Part shown: in pieces, positions 1 through 9,306 of the stretch
Layout of the letters: every line of letters starts with the position of its first letter
How positions within the stretch are numbered: the stretch's first letter is position 1
Position numbers and translations under genes: made by a program
The notes under the pieces: model-generated
The model's input: the letters and a program-made list of their open reading frames with translations, nothing else
Told to the model about the DNA's origin: nothing
Databases searched by the model: none
NCBI GenBank assembly: GCA_023443745.1
Contig: JAEZTB010000008.1
Coordinates: 127,433-191,432, forward strand
From: Bacillota bacterium
GTDB taxonomy: Bacteria > Bacillota > Clostridia > DSM-8532
Reading direction: 5' to 3'
DNA: 64,000 nt

Positions 1-1587
1 TCTAAGGATTTTAATTAAATTTGTTAATCCATTATAAGAGGAATTGTATTCTATCTCCAACGCCTTCTCTATTTCTTTGTAGATCTTTGAAGCATTGTTT
101 ATTTTGGGAATTAACTTATTTAAATACGCTGCAATATCATGTCTGAGCTCATTTGAAACATTTGCCACATTGGCACTGTTCCAAGGATTTGATTTATAGT
201 CATTGCTCATTTTACCAACAGTATGAATAAACTGTGTGAGCAGGTTTATAAACCTATTAAACTTTGAGTAACTTACTTTTTCGATTTCAGGAATAGTAAA
301 GATAACTTCTTCATAATGTTGAAGGTTTGCCAAACTACCGTGAATTTCATAAATTGTTTTATCCAAAGGAGAAACTTTGGTATATATAGCCTTAGAATAT
401 TCGTTTAGTTTTTCTTTGTAAGTCTGCAAAAGGTCAAGCTTTTGGTATGCTTCATCTGATAAGCTTGCCTTCTTATGGGATAATGTTAATACTTCACCTA
501 ACTGATCCAAGATTTCTTTTTTATTAGCCTTGTAACTGTGAAGCGTTAAGCAAAAATCAGCAAGACCTGCATTTTCTAATCTTCTACGCACAACCTCCAG
601 GGCGGCCATTTTTTCTGATACAAAAAGAACTTTCTTACCATTTGCTATACATTCAGCGATTATATTTGTTATAGTCTGACTTTTACCTGTTCCGGGCGGT
701 CCTTGGAGTATAAAGCTAATTCCTTTTTTAGCACAAACTATCGCATCTTGTTGGCTTGAATCAGCATCTACAACTTGAAAAACATCAATGGGTTTTGTTT
801 TACCATCATGATCAAAATCACTTATATCTTCTGCATTATATTTTAATGCATTTGCATCACCGCATAAAGAACGAACAACAGAATTTGATTTAATTCTTTC
901 TTTATGTTTCTCAAGATCACTATACATATTAATTTTAAGAAAAGAAAGTAAACTTAGGCCTATATCCTCTATTACTTCCCATCTATTTTTGGATATTAAT
1001 TTTCTTATTGAATCAAGATAATCGGTTAATTTTTGCTCATCATCAAATTCTGGCAATGTAATACCAAAGTCATTTTCAAATTTATGCTTTAATGTAGGAT
1101 TTATTACTATTTCATCCTCATGTAGGTTTAAAATATACGGATCACTGATAGACTCAATCGTTAATGTGACTGGTACAAGAATTACGGGTGATGTAAAATT
1201 TTGCTCTGAATTACCGGATTCAGTCCACTTTATAAAACCAAAGGACAGATACAAAATATTAACACCTTGTTCTTCCATTGCGGTTTTAGCTTTTTCTCTT
1301 ATAATTCTTAATGTTCTCTGTTGTTCTTTAATGGGTTGGTTTGTAATGACAGAGTAATTTACTTCATTCGATTCTTCTGACTCAGATTCTGCTCGTTCTT
1401 CATCAACATATGGAAACTCAAGAGGTTGATTGTTTATAACAAAACTATCCCATAAATCATAAATTTGCGGTTTATTTATACGTAGACTAGAACGTTTAGT
1501 ATCTCTATAATTGATAAGCCTGTTTCTTTTCCCCGTATCCAGCAGCTTATTCTTCCATGCTTCTAACTTTAAATCGATATTAACCAT
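1..1587 (-). CDS. DUF4011-type superfamily 1 helicase, 5' part (runs off the left edge)
   Basis: The frame is open from an ATG at 1587, preceded by a GGGAG ribosome site, to base 1, giving 529 residues without a stop. The N-terminus (WKNKLLDTGKRNRLINY) is typical of DUF4011 proteins, where it precedes a UvrD/Dna2-like ATPase. A clear Walker A motif, GPPGTGKSQT, lies near residues 292-301, followed by the motif Ia-like VLFVSEKMAAL. Such proteins usually exceed 1,200 residues and carry helicase motifs II-VI and often a nuclease-like C-terminus, none of which is inside the window. Family members are common in accessory and defence-type islands, but this copy's function cannot be read from half the protein. 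The start is clear; the family call rests on the N-terminal signature and P-loop. Confidence 0.8.
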   Translation of the reverse strand, partial: MVNIDLKLEAWKNKLLDTGKRNRLINYRDTKRSSLRINKPQIYDLWDSFVINNQPLEFPYVDEERAESESEESNEVNYSVITNQPIKEQQRTLRIIREKAKTAMEEQGVNILYLSFGFIKWTESGNSEQNFTSPVILVPVTLTIESISDPYILNLHEDEIVINPTLKHKFENDFGITLPEFDDEQKLTDYLDSIRKLISKNRWEVIEDIGLSLLSFLKINMYSDLEKHKERIKSNSVVRSLCGDANALKYNAEDISDFDHDGKTKPIDVFQVVDADSSQQDAIVCAKKGISFILQGPPGTGKSQTITNIIAECIANGKKVLFVSEKMAALEVVRRRLENAGLADFCLTLHSYKANKKEILDQLGEVLTLSHKKASLSDEAYQKLDLLQTYKEKLNEYSKAIYTKVSPLDKTIYEIHGSLANLQHYEEVIFTIPEIEKVSYSKFNRFINLLTQFIHTVGKMSNDYKSNPWNSANVANVSNELRHDIAAYLNKLIPKINNASKIYKEIEKALEIEYNSSYNGLTNLIKILR

Positions 1588-1814
1588 AATCTCGCTCCCA
1601 ATTATGAATCGTATCAGATAGAAGTTTTACACATCCTATATCTATCCAACCACTTTAATTGCATAAGCCCTATCTTTAGTTTGCAACTAATCTACTCTCT
1701 CACCAAACAAAACATCCCACCCGATCTATGGTTTGAGCCAAGTATCTATTCTACATTGACACCAGAGTAACACATCTAGCTAGCACACTCAACCATAAAA
1801 TCCGTTTTTTGCAT

Positions 1815-2001
1815 ATGTTTCCACACAATCCTTATATAGATGCTGAAAAGCTCTATACATTAAAGGAGCTTCTTGAAAGTGCAATGAGGGTTGAAGATGA
1901 AGAAGTATGAGGTTGATCAGTATTTGTCGAATAGGGAGAAAATTATTAAACAAAGCGATAGATTGTATTTTTTTGTGATAATATGTTTTGTAATTACTTA
2001 G
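1815..2001 (+). other. Two overlapping short reading frames, possible gene remnants
   Basis: An ATG at 1815 opens a 31-codon frame ending TGA at 1910, rich in acidic and leucine residues (KELLESAMRVEDEEV). A second ATG at 1897 overlaps it in another frame, encodes 34 residues starting MKKYEVDQYLS, and stops at 2001. The ATGA-like overlap resembles translational coupling, but neither product is recognised. They lie in a 500-base stretch between the helicase start and the AAA ATPase remnant, so they may be leftovers of an accessory element. The rest of 1588-1814 shows no gene or structure I can support. Confidence 0.25.
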
Positions 2002-2095
2002 TTAAGAGGAATAATATGTAAATATTCATATAGCAATAATTTGCTGGTTCAATGTTGAGGAAAGATATTTGATTAGGTAAGTTCGTAAGAGAGAA

Positions 2096-2308
2096 TTGAT
2101 AATCAGACTACTTAAGCGACCTCTTCAAGAAGGGCAATATGAGATTAACTCGTACCAAGGTTTCTATGATATTATCGTCATTTATAACACGGGTTGCAAC
2201 TACATAATCGGGGAGAACAATCTCGGGAAGAGTAACCTTTTGTCACTACTCAACACGGTGTTCAGCGGTGGTAGAGGTTTTGACGAGAAAGCGTGGGGTA
2301 TTTCTTGA
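2096..2308 (+). pseudogene. N-terminal fragment of an AAA/OLD-like ATPase
   Basis: A 70-codon frame from a TTG contains a good P-loop, GENNLGKSNLL, preceded by CNYII, a pattern found at the N-terminus of SMC/OLD-like AAA ATPases. The frame ends after FDEKAWGIS, shortly beyond the Walker A segment. Signature, Walker B and any nuclease domain are missing, and the next 200 bases hold no continuation. The simplest reading is a truncated gene. It lies beside the DUF4011 helicase, supporting an eroded accessory island next to the conserved rpoD cluster. Confidence 0.55.
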
Positions 2309-2328
2309 AAGACGGGGTATTAATTATA

Positions 2329-2374
2329 AAGCACACATATAGGATTTTACAAAACCCGATATGTGTGCTTTTTC
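2329..2374. terminator. Rho-independent terminator between the AAA remnant and rpoD
   Basis: The arms AAGCACACATAT and ATATGTGTGCTT form a 12-bp stem around a 20-nt loop. T-rich tracts follow on the plus strand (TTTTT) and more weakly on the minus strand. It sits between convergent units and could end both the plus-strand remnant and the dgt-dnaG-rpoD transcript. Confidence 0.75.
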
Positions 2375-2504
2375 AGTTATCATCCAGTTTCTAAACAGTA
2401 TATGACAAAACCCTTGAATTTAGAAATGTAGTTATAAAGGCTTTTCATGCGTATACATTACAAAACTACCCTCAAAAAATTTATCCCTTAATGGCATATG
2501 ATAT

Positions 2505-3794
2505 TTAATCCAAGAAATCCTTCAGCTTCTTGCTGCGGCTGGGATGACGAAGCTTTCTTAGAGCCTTGGCTTCGATCTGGCGGATTCTTTCGCGGGTTAC
2601 GTTAAACTCACGTCCCACTTCCTCCAGGGTACGGGCTCTTCCATCATCCAAACCAAATCTTAATCTTAGAACCTTTTCCTCTCTGGGGGTAAGGGTATCC
2701 AAAACATCGATGAGCTGCTCTTTCAGTAATGTAAAGGCCGCTGATTCAGCAGGAGCCGGTGCATCATCGTCAGGAATGAAATCGCCCAGATGACTGTCTT
2801 CTTCTTCGCCAATGGGAGTCTCCAGAGATACAGGTTCCTGGGAGATTTTCATGATATCCCGAACCTTATCCTCACTCATGCCCATTTCTTTTGCAATTTC
2901 CTCCGGAAGGGGATCCCTGCCCAGTTCCTGAAGAAGCTGTCTGGACACACGAATAAGCTTATTGATCGTCTCCACCATGTGAACAGGTATACGGATGGTT
3001 CTGGCCTGATCGGCAATGGCTCTCGTTATAGCTTGTCTAATCCACCAAGTGGCATAGGTGCTGAACTTGAATCCCTTTCGGAAGTCAAATTTCTCAACGG
3101 CCTTAATAAGGCCCAGATTGCCTTCCTGTATCAAATCCAAGAAGAGCATGCCTCTTCCGACATAACGCTTGGCAATACTGACTACAAGGCGCAAATTGGC
3201 TTCAGCCAGCCGCTTTTTCGCATCCTCATCGCCAACCTCCATCTTTTTGGCAAGCTCAATCTCATCATCACTTGAGAGAAGCGGCACCTTTCCGATTTCC
3301 TTTAAGTACATTCTTACAGGATCATCAATGCTGATTCCCTCAGGAATACTGATATCGACATCTTCTTCCTCAGTCTCCTCAACATCGATGAACTGGAGGT
3401 CTTCGAATTCTTCTTCAATATTATCCGCAACAATCTCTATACCCATTTTTTCAAGGGTTTCATAAACCTTCTCTATCTGATCAGGTGTAATGTCCACACG
3501 TTCAAAGGCATCCTCAATCTCATGATAGGTCAGCATGCCTTTCTCTCTGCCCTCTTCGGTCAGTTCTCTGAGAATACTTTTAGGATCCCGTCCTCCGTCC
3601 TTGGATGCTTGTTTCTCCTCTTCTGAATGTGCCTCAGATGCTAATGTTTCTTCAGCATCATTTTCGTCAACATCCGGTGGCATAGCATGAAGGTCCTCTC
3701 TCTTTTCAGAAACAACCTCGGTATTGTCAAACTTTTTTTCTGTTTTTTTACTCTTTGCAGAGTTATCGGCATTCTTTCTCTTCATTTCCGCCAT
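2505..3794 (-). CDS. rpoD: Primary RNA polymerase sigma factor (sigma-70/SigA)
   Basis: Housekeeping sigma factor that directs RNA polymerase to -10/-35 promoters. Region 1.1-like sequence (LTYHEIEDAFERVDITPDQI) is followed by region 1.2 (DPVRMYLKEIG), region 2 with YATWWIRQAI near residue 246, region 3 and a C-terminal region 4 helix-turn-helix (TLEEVGREFNVTRERIRQIE). At about 429 residues it is longer than Bacillus SigA because of a highly charged, low-complexity N-terminal extension. A longer frame starts with GTG at 3809, but GAGGGGTGGAG is well spaced only for the ATG at 3794, so I prefer that start. It follows dnaG by about 40 nt and is probably co-transcribed with dgt and dnaG. Confidence 0.97.
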   Translation of the reverse strand: MAEMKRKNADNSAKSKKTEKKFDNTEVVSEKREDLHAMPPDVDENDAEETLASEAHSEEEKQASKDGGRDPKSILRELTEEGREKGMLTYHEIEDAFERVDITPDQIEKVYETLEKMGIEIVADNIEEEFEDLQFIDVEETEEEDVDISIPEGISIDDPVRMYLKEIGKVPLLSSDDEIELAKKMEVGDEDAKKRLAEANLRLVVSIAKRYVGRGMLFLDLIQEGNLGLIKAVEKFDFRKGFKFSTYATWWIRQAITRAIADQARTIRIPVHMVETINKLIRVSRQLLQELGRDPLPEEIAKEMGMSEDKVRDIMKISQEPVSLETPIGEEEDSHLGDFIPDDDAPAPAESAAFTLLKEQLIDVLDTLTPREEKVLRLRFGLDDGRARTLEEVGREFNVTRERIRQIEAKALRKLRHPSRSKKLKDFLD

Positions 3795-3833
3795 TTCTTG
3801 TTTCTCCACCCCTCGGTATTTTTCTTTGAACCA

Positions 3834-5630
3834 TCAGGCCATTCTTTTAAGCTCAGCGATGCGTTCTGCTCTTTTGCTGAATTCAAACCCCAACTCCTGC
3901 CTTTTGATTCCGTCAAGTTCATTTTTTATCCTTTCAATGGTCTGTTTTTGCATTTCCTCAAGCTTTAACAGCTCGAGCTTGTTTAGAACCTGTGTCATTG
4001 CTCTTTCCGCATCCTCCAGCTCGCACTTTGTCTCAGCGATATGAACCAGATAAGAGGATACTGCGGGCTCCACCTCGTTAAGAAGCTCAGCCAAAACACA
4101 GCTTTTGTTTTGATCCAGCTTTTTATAAAGCTTTTCCGCAACGATAGCTGCGCCCTGATCCACGAAGGAATCAAGGTCATATGCGACTGAAGCCTTCCGG
4201 AACAAACGATTTTCAAGGCAAATCATCACCAACAGCATGTATTCCAATTCACCAAAGCGTCCATCAATATGGAGTGGGCCGAATGCCCCAGTGCTTTCGC
4301 TTCTTTTACCTGCTAGAGTATTGGTACGTCCTTGCCCCGGCTTATTCTTTCTCATTCTCTTCAGAACCTCATTTTGAAGAGATTCCGAGGATATCCCGTA
4401 TTGCTCCGCATATGTTTTTAAATACAACTCACGTTCTATGCTGTTTTCATGAGCAGCAAGAATATCGGCCACGTTATTAAGCAACATTAGTTTATCATCA
4501 ACTGTATCCAGATTATGCATGTTATTCTGGACTCTAATTTTGTAATCCAGCAGTGATATTGCCCTGTCCACAAGGTTTTTAAACTTTTCCGGGCCATTAT
4601 TTCTTACGTACTCGTCCGGGTCCTTACCTTCCGGGATCAAAAGAACCCTTACACGACACCCCGCCTCCTCTAAAATATCAAGTCCTCGCATTGTGGCTGC
4701 CTGGCCAGCCGAATCGGCATCATAGGCTATGATCACTTCATCGCAATACTTTTTAAGTATCCAGGCCTGCATTTGGGTTAAGGCCGTTCCCAAGGAGGCT
4801 ACTGCATAATCGATGCCTGCCTGGTGCAAAGAGATTACATCCATATAGCCTTCAACAATCAGGAGTTTTTTGCTTGCACTCATGCGCGCATAATTGAGGC
4901 CATAGAGCTCACGACTTTTGTAATACACAGGTGTGTCAGGTGAATTCATGTACTTGGGTTGTGATCCATCCATAACACGACCGCCAAAGCCAATAATGTT
5001 TCCTCTGATATCGAAGATTGGAAACATTATCCTGTCCCTGAACCGGTCAATAAGATCTCCACTTTTCGATTTCAGAGAAAGCCCCGACGAAAGCAGAAGT
5101 TCTTTGGAAGCCCCTTTTGCCAGAAGTTGATTCGAAAGCTCGCTCCAGCTGTTTGGAGATAATCCCAGTCCAAATTGACGAATAGTCTTTTCAGTAAGGC
5201 CGCGCTTCTTAAGGTAGCCTTGTGCTGCAAGCCCGCTCTTGCCGGCCAGTACCGAGTAAAAAAAACGTGCCGCATCCTTGTTTAAATCAAGAATTTCCTT
5301 ACGTCGCCTTGCTTTTTCCCGTTCTCCCGAATCCTCAGGCTCGGGCAGGGCAATTCCCGCTCTTTCAGCCAGATACTTTAAAGCCTCCACAAAATCCAGA
5401 TGCTCAATGTTCATGATAAACTGGATTACACTTCCACCCTTATTGCAGCCAAAACAATAAAAAAACTGCTTTCCGGGCTCAACACTGAATGAAGGCGATT
5501 TTTCATTATGAAAAGGACAAAGGCCGAAATACCTTCTTCCTTTACGTTCAAGCTTAACATAGCCGGATACCACATCGACGACATCATTACGAAGCCGAAC
5601 TTCTTCGACGAGTTCATCTGGGTAAAACAT
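3834..5630 (-). CDS. dnaG: DNA primase
   Basis: Synthesises RNA primers for lagging-strand and origin replication, working with DnaB helicase. The N-terminal CHC2 zinc-binding domain is complete (C38, H41, C59, C62 in CPFH...CFGC). The TOPRIM core follows, with its glutamate in LLIVEGYMDV near residue 260 and the DxD-type metal site in AYDADSAGQAA near residue 300. The C-terminal part, rich in charged helices, fits the helicase-interaction domain. The length of 598 residues is normal. The gene lies between dgt and rpoD on the same strand, a macromolecular-synthesis arrangement seen in many Clostridia. Confidence 0.97.
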   Translation of the reverse strand: MFYPDELVEEVRLRNDVVDVVSGYVKLERKGRRYFGLCPFHNEKSPSFSVEPGKQFFYCFGCNKGGSVIQFIMNIEHLDFVEALKYLAERAGIALPEPEDSGEREKARRRKEILDLNKDAARFFYSVLAGKSGLAAQGYLKKRGLTEKTIRQFGLGLSPNSWSELSNQLLAKGASKELLLSSGLSLKSKSGDLIDRFRDRIMFPIFDIRGNIIGFGGRVMDGSQPKYMNSPDTPVYYKSRELYGLNYARMSASKKLLIVEGYMDVISLHQAGIDYAVASLGTALTQMQAWILKKYCDEVIIAYDADSAGQAATMRGLDILEEAGCRVRVLLIPEGKDPDEYVRNNGPEKFKNLVDRAISLLDYKIRVQNNMHNLDTVDDKLMLLNNVADILAAHENSIERELYLKTYAEQYGISSESLQNEVLKRMRKNKPGQGRTNTLAGKRSESTGAFGPLHIDGRFGELEYMLLVMICLENRLFRKASVAYDLDSFVDQGAAIVAEKLYKKLDQNKSCVLAELLNEVEPAVSSYLVHIAETKCELEDAERAMTQVLNKLELLKLEEMQKQTIERIKNELDGIKRQELGFEFSKRAERIAELKRMA

Positions 5631-5709
5631 ACGGTAACCTCATAAATTTTATTATTCGACAGATTGCCCAGTTTTCCTTCTTAAAGGCGGTAAATATTTT
5701 ATCTCCCGC

Positions 5710-6705
5710 TCACCAGGAAACGGGTACAAAAACCTCTTGGAACTTCTTAACAGCATAGCGGTCGGTCATACCGGCCACATAATCTAAAACCACTTGTTCA
5801 ATTCCGTCATGAGGTATGAACTGCTGGAAATCCGACGGTAGGAGTTCGGGATGGTGAAGAAGGTACAAAAATAGCTCCTTGACCATACGCTCAGCCTTTG
5901 CTTCTTCTTTTTTGGCTATGGATCCCACATAAACATTTTCAAACATAAATTTTCTCAAGCGGTTGGTTGCCTCCTGAAAGTCCTCGCTCATCCTTATACC
6001 ATTTCCACCCAGGCTATTTTCTATGATATTTACAATCATGTTATTTATTCTTATGGATGATGTATTGCCTAGAACTACGGAGCATTCTTTCGGAAGGTCC
6101 AATTCTGAGATGATGCCACCACGAACGGCATCCTCAATATCATGGTTGATGTAAGCGATTTTATCTGCAAAACGAACAGTCTGACCCTCAAGGGTTGCGG
6201 GCATGTCTTTCCCGGTATGGCACCGTATACCATCCCGTACCTCCCAGGTCAGGTTAAGGCCTTTACGCTCCTTCTCCAGAGCTTCTACTACACGTACGCT
6301 TTGTTCATTATGCTTGAAGCCGAAGGAGCATACTTCATTAAGAACCCTTTCTCCGGCATGGCCAAAGGGCGTATGCCCCAGGTCATGTCCCAATGCAATG
6401 GCTTCCGTCAAATCTTCATTGAGTCTGAGGCTTCGCGCCATGGTCCGTGCTATCTGTGAAACCTCCAGGGTATGGGTAAGTCGCGTTCTATAATGGTCGC
6501 CTTCTGGAGAAATAAAAACCTGGGTTTTGTGTTTGAGACGTCTGAAGGCCTTTGAATAAACTATTCTATCCCGATCACGCTGAAAATCAGTGCGAATATC
6601 ACATTGAACTTCAGTCTGCACCCTCCCCTTACTCATGTTGCTTATACAAGCAAACTCCGAAAGGTTTTTTACTTCCATTTCTTCCTGATACTCACGAATA
6701 CGCAT
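5710..6705 (-). CDS. dgt: dGTP triphosphohydrolase (dGTPase family, HD superfamily)
   Basis: Predicted to hydrolyse dGTP or other dNTPs to the nucleoside and triphosphate, helping control dNTP pools. The HD phosphohydrolase metal site is visible as RLTHTLEV followed by GHDLGHTPFGH near residues 106-116, plus a later YINHDIEDA. The frame could extend to 6789, but GGAGG lies five bases upstream of the ATG at 6705, and the preceding 28 codons look unlike the family, so 331 residues is the likely size. It is about 80 nt upstream of dnaG and probably the first gene of the dgt-dnaG-rpoD operon. Confidence 0.93.
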   Translation of the reverse strand: MRIREYQEEMEVKNLSEFACISNMSKGRVQTEVQCDIRTDFQRDRDRIVYSKAFRRLKHKTQVFISPEGDHYRTRLTHTLEVSQIARTMARSLRLNEDLTEAIALGHDLGHTPFGHAGERVLNEVCSFGFKHNEQSVRVVEALEKERKGLNLTWEVRDGIRCHTGKDMPATLEGQTVRFADKIAYINHDIEDAVRGGIISELDLPKECSVVLGNTSSIRINNMIVNIIENSLGGNGIRMSEDFQEATNRLRKFMFENVYVGSIAKKEEAKAERMVKELFLYLLHHPELLPSDFQQFIPHDGIEQVVLDYVAGMTDRYAVKKFQEVFVPVSW

Positions 6706-6786
6706 AGGCACCTCCAGTAACGCACCAACAGATCTCGACCCATTACAAGTCCCGACCCAAATTAGAAGCTCTATACTATTTATACC

Positions 6787-6813
6787 CAAAAAAATACGGC
6801 GGGATTACCGCCG
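6787..6813 (-). terminator. Terminator downstream of the AbrB-family gene
   Basis: On the minus strand the arms CGGCGG and CCGCCG form a compact G+C stem with a 5-nt loop, followed by a T-rich run. It lies between the AbrB-family gene and dgt, so the two are probably separate transcripts. Confidence 0.8.
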
Positions 6814-6894
6814 CTTGGATGTCTTACAAAATAGAAATATATCCTCTCCCTCAGGTTTGGATACATTTCTGATATTCGTTCCTCATTGTTCTTT

Positions 6895-7134
6895 TTACAT
6901 ATCCTTAAGGCAATCATTGCAGATAATCTTACCTTTAAAATCAATGACATCCGCTCTGGCAACATCACAGAAAACGCATCTTGGAATATACTTGTCGAGA
7001 ACTACATTTCCATCATCATCGACATACATTTCAATGTCATCACCTTCGTTAATATTAAGTTCCTTCCGCAGGGACTTTGGGAGTACGATTCTTCCCAGTG
7101 AATCAAGCTTTCTTACATATCCGGTAGCCCTCAT
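6895..7134 (-). CDS. AbrB/SpoVT-family transition-state regulator with C-terminal CxxC pair
   Basis: A 79-residue DNA-binding regulator. Residues 1-48 form the swapped-hairpin AbrB fold (GYVRKLDSLGRIVLPKSLRK), nearly the same as Bacillus AbrB. The C-terminal third differs and carries two cysteine pairs, C53/C56 (CVFC) and C72/C75 (CNDC), which probably bind zinc. This short cysteine-bearing form is common in Clostridia, where relatives influence sporulation and the transition state. GGAGG precedes the ATG, a promoter lies upstream and a strong terminator downstream, so the gene appears monocistronic. Targets cannot be deduced. Confidence 0.9.
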   Translation of the reverse strand: MRATGYVRKLDSLGRIVLPKSLRKELNINEGDDIEMYVDDDGNVVLDKYIPRCVFCDVARADVIDFKGKIICNDCLKDM

Positions 7135-7182
7135 TGTATATCCTCCTCGACAAAAAAAGTGGTTTGGTGCTGTATAAGAAGA

Positions 7183-7210
7183 ATTATATCATAAATTGTC
7201 ATATTGTGAA
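7183..7210 (-). promoter_or_regulatory. Sigma-A-type promoter of the AbrB-family gene
   Basis: Minus strand TTCACA, 16-nt spacer, TATAAT. It lies about 50 nt upstream of the start codon. The -10 box is perfect, the -35 box partial. Confidence 0.5.
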
Positions 7211-7330
7211 TAGAAAAGTTAAAAAATATAAGTTGACTTTGAAGTAAATTATGCCAATGTTATCACTTTCTGATGTTTTGTAGTATTTCAAGTACATTTT
7301 TAAAGAACAATTACATTAGACTGTTTATGA

Positions 7331-7369
7331 TTTCACAAATTTGACATACTTGTGAAACGGCTCCGTAAT
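7331..7369 (+). promoter_or_regulatory. Promoter with an overlapping inverted repeat, upstream of the secreted Fn3 protein
   Basis: TTGACA at 7341-7346, a 17-nt spacer and CGTAAT at 7364-7369 make a plausible promoter. The -35 box sits between the arms of a perfect inverted repeat, TTTCACAA (7331-7338) and TTGTGAAA (7350-7357), which looks like a repressor operator. The remainder of the 330-base gap holds only the minus-strand AbrB-family promoter and A+T-rich sequence. Confidence 0.45.
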
Positions 7370-7464
7370 CAACTCTTAAGCGTTATTTAATGAGAGGAAA
7401 TAGAAAAATTGAAATAATATAGTGTTGTAAAGATGTGCTAAAAAAACAAATAGGAGGTATTTCC

Positions 7465-9243
7465 ATGAAAAAAATTAACCCTATCCTGAAGAACAAAATC
7501 ATCATCCTTCTTCTATTCCTTTTCATGACAGCTAGCGCAGTTCTTCCCCTTAACGGGTTTGCTGCTGTCATAAACCCAGGCTTGGCCTCGCTACAGGCCT
7601 ATTCGACTTCGATCACAGCTACAGCCATTACCCTTCGTGCGCAAGCGAACACCGAGAATGTCACACTTGAGTGGAATGCTATTACACACCCCAAGGGTGT
7701 TTTCGGTTACTATGTTTACCGGTCTACCACATCCGGCGGTCAGACAAGCCTTCCTGAAACAGATTTTTGGATTACCGGAACAAGCTATGTGGATACCAAG
7801 GTTGTCCCAGGAACCACCTATTACTATATTGTAAAGCCCGTATTAGGTGATCGTTCCATTGGAGCATCATCCAACCAAGTGGATATCTATTACCAAAAGT
7901 CTACCCAGTCTATTACACTTCAAGCAGTAGTTAATGCCGGCAATATTACTCTTCAATGGAACAGCATTACCGACCCAAAGGGTGTCGTCGGCTATTATGT
8001 ATACCGGTCTACCACATCCGGTGGACAGACAAATCTGCCGGAGACAGATTTCTGGACTACCGGAACCAGCTATGTTGACACCAAGGTCGTCCCCGGCACT
8101 ACCTACTACTATATTGTAAAACCGGTGCTTGGAGATCGCTCTCTTGGGTCTTCTTCCAACGAAGTGGTGGTTCTGCACCAAAGAATTTATGGGACGATTG
8201 CTATGACCATTGGCAATGCCATCATGCTGTTTAACGGAAAACTTATGGAAATCGATCCCGGTGTAAACACTGTCCCCGTTTTAAAGGATGCCAGAACCAT
8301 GCTCCCCATTCGTGCGGTTATTGAAGCCATGGGGGGAACCGTTGATTATGCTGCAAGCCAACAGAAAATTACCGTCAAGTGGCAAGGAAAAACAGTTTTA
8401 ATGTGGATCGGAAGCAAAACCATACAGGTTGATGGTGTACAAAAAACTATTGATGTAGCACCTTATTATTCAGATACCGGCCGTACCATGATTCCTATGC
8501 GCTTTGTCGTTGAAAATCTGGGATGCAGCATTGACTGGGATGGCGCTACTCGGACTGCAACTATTTCGTATCTTTTAGTCGGTGATGGCTATTATCCTCC
8601 AACACCTTCCGAGGATCCAATTACCAATAACATTTGGTCTGGGTTGTGGTTCACAGACAGAGGCAAGCTTAATATTGTTCAGAATGGCATCTATATCCAT
8701 GGAGCCTATGGTGACGGATATACAATTGAAGGTGTGCTCTCAGGAAGTAAGCTCATAGGCACCTATAATGAGCGCGGTACCAAAGGAGATTTTGAATTTG
8801 TCATTTCCTCCGATGGCAAGAAATTTGATGGTAAATTCGGCTATAAAAATAAGCAGCGCAAGCACTGGGAAGATTGGGACGGAAAACGTGAAGAGGACAC
8901 CTTTAACAAGTATTTGAGGCAGCTTTCATCACCGTGTAATTTTACAGGTATCTGGTCCGCTGATATAGGCAGACTTCATATTTCCCAAAATGGAAACCAG
9001 GTAACAGCCACTTACGGCGACAATGGAACCATCAATGGTACGGTTGCTAATAATAAGCTCACCGGTGCCTATCAAAAGGGCAGAGAGTCCGGCCAAATTG
9101 AAATTTATATGTTTGAGAACAACAAAAATTTTATCGGCCATTACGGGAACGGTGAAATTGCCAAGCAGGATTGGAAGGAATTTAGCGGAGAAAAACGTAA
9201 TGACTATTACTATGATGACGATGACGAGGATGACGACGATTGA
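7465..9243 (+). CDS. Secreted protein: two Fn3 repeats, copper-amine-oxidase-N-like domain and tandem C-terminal repeats
   Basis: A 592-residue exported protein. AGGAGG lies seven bases before the ATG at 7465, giving a signal peptide of about 33 residues (lysines, long hydrophobic core, ending near GFAA). Two fibronectin-III-like repeats follow at about 62-139 and 155-235, almost identical in protein (VGYYVYRSTTSGGQT) but with many synonymous differences. Residues 242-371 match the copper amine oxidase N-terminal domain (RTMLPIRAVIEAMGG, RTMIPMRFVVENLG), a clostridial cell-surface module rather than an enzyme. Two further 90-residue repeats (GLWFTDRGKLNI, GIWSADIGRLHI) occupy about 388-580 and are unidentified. 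The tail is almost pure aspartate/glutamate. No sortase or S-layer anchor is seen. Function unknown, probably extracellular binding. Confidence 0.85.
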   Translation: MKKINPILKNKIIILLLFLFMTASAVLPLNGFAAVINPGLASLQAYSTSITATAITLRAQANTENVTLEWNAITHPKGVFGYYVYRSTTSGGQTSLPETDFWITGTSYVDTKVVPGTTYYYIVKPVLGDRSIGASSNQVDIYYQKSTQSITLQAVVNAGNITLQWNSITDPKGVVGYYVYRSTTSGGQTNLPETDFWTTGTSYVDTKVVPGTTYYYIVKPVLGDRSLGSSSNEVVVLHQRIYGTIAMTIGNAIMLFNGKLMEIDPGVNTVPVLKDARTMLPIRAVIEAMGGTVDYAASQQKITVKWQGKTVLMWIGSKTIQVDGVQKTIDVAPYYSDTGRTMIPMRFVVENLGCSIDWDGATRTATISYLLVGDGYYPPTPSEDPITNNIWSGLWFTDRGKLNIVQNGIYIHGAYGDGYTIEGVLSGSKLIGTYNERGTKGDFEFVISSDGKKFDGKFGYKNKQRKHWEDWDGKREEDTFNKYLRQLSSPCNFTGIWSADIGRLHISQNGNQVTATYGDNGTINGTVANNKLTGAYQKGRESGQIEIYMFENNKNFIGHYGNGEIAKQDWKEFSGEKRNDYYYDDDDEDDDD

Positions 9244-9306
9244 TGCTTTAAATCCAAACATCGAATAGCACATGCTGGGTGAATAGAGAACAAATAAATA
9301 ACAACC

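Noticed and set aside
2790..3275. 161-codon plus-strand frame inside rpoD
   Set aside because: It lies antisense to conserved sigma-70 regions 2-3 and its product has no recognisable domain or ribosome site.
7651..8170. Near-repeated DNA in the Fn3 gene considered as a CRISPR or mobile repeat
   Set aside because: The repetition is of protein domains with third-position differences, and no spacer-repeat pattern exists.
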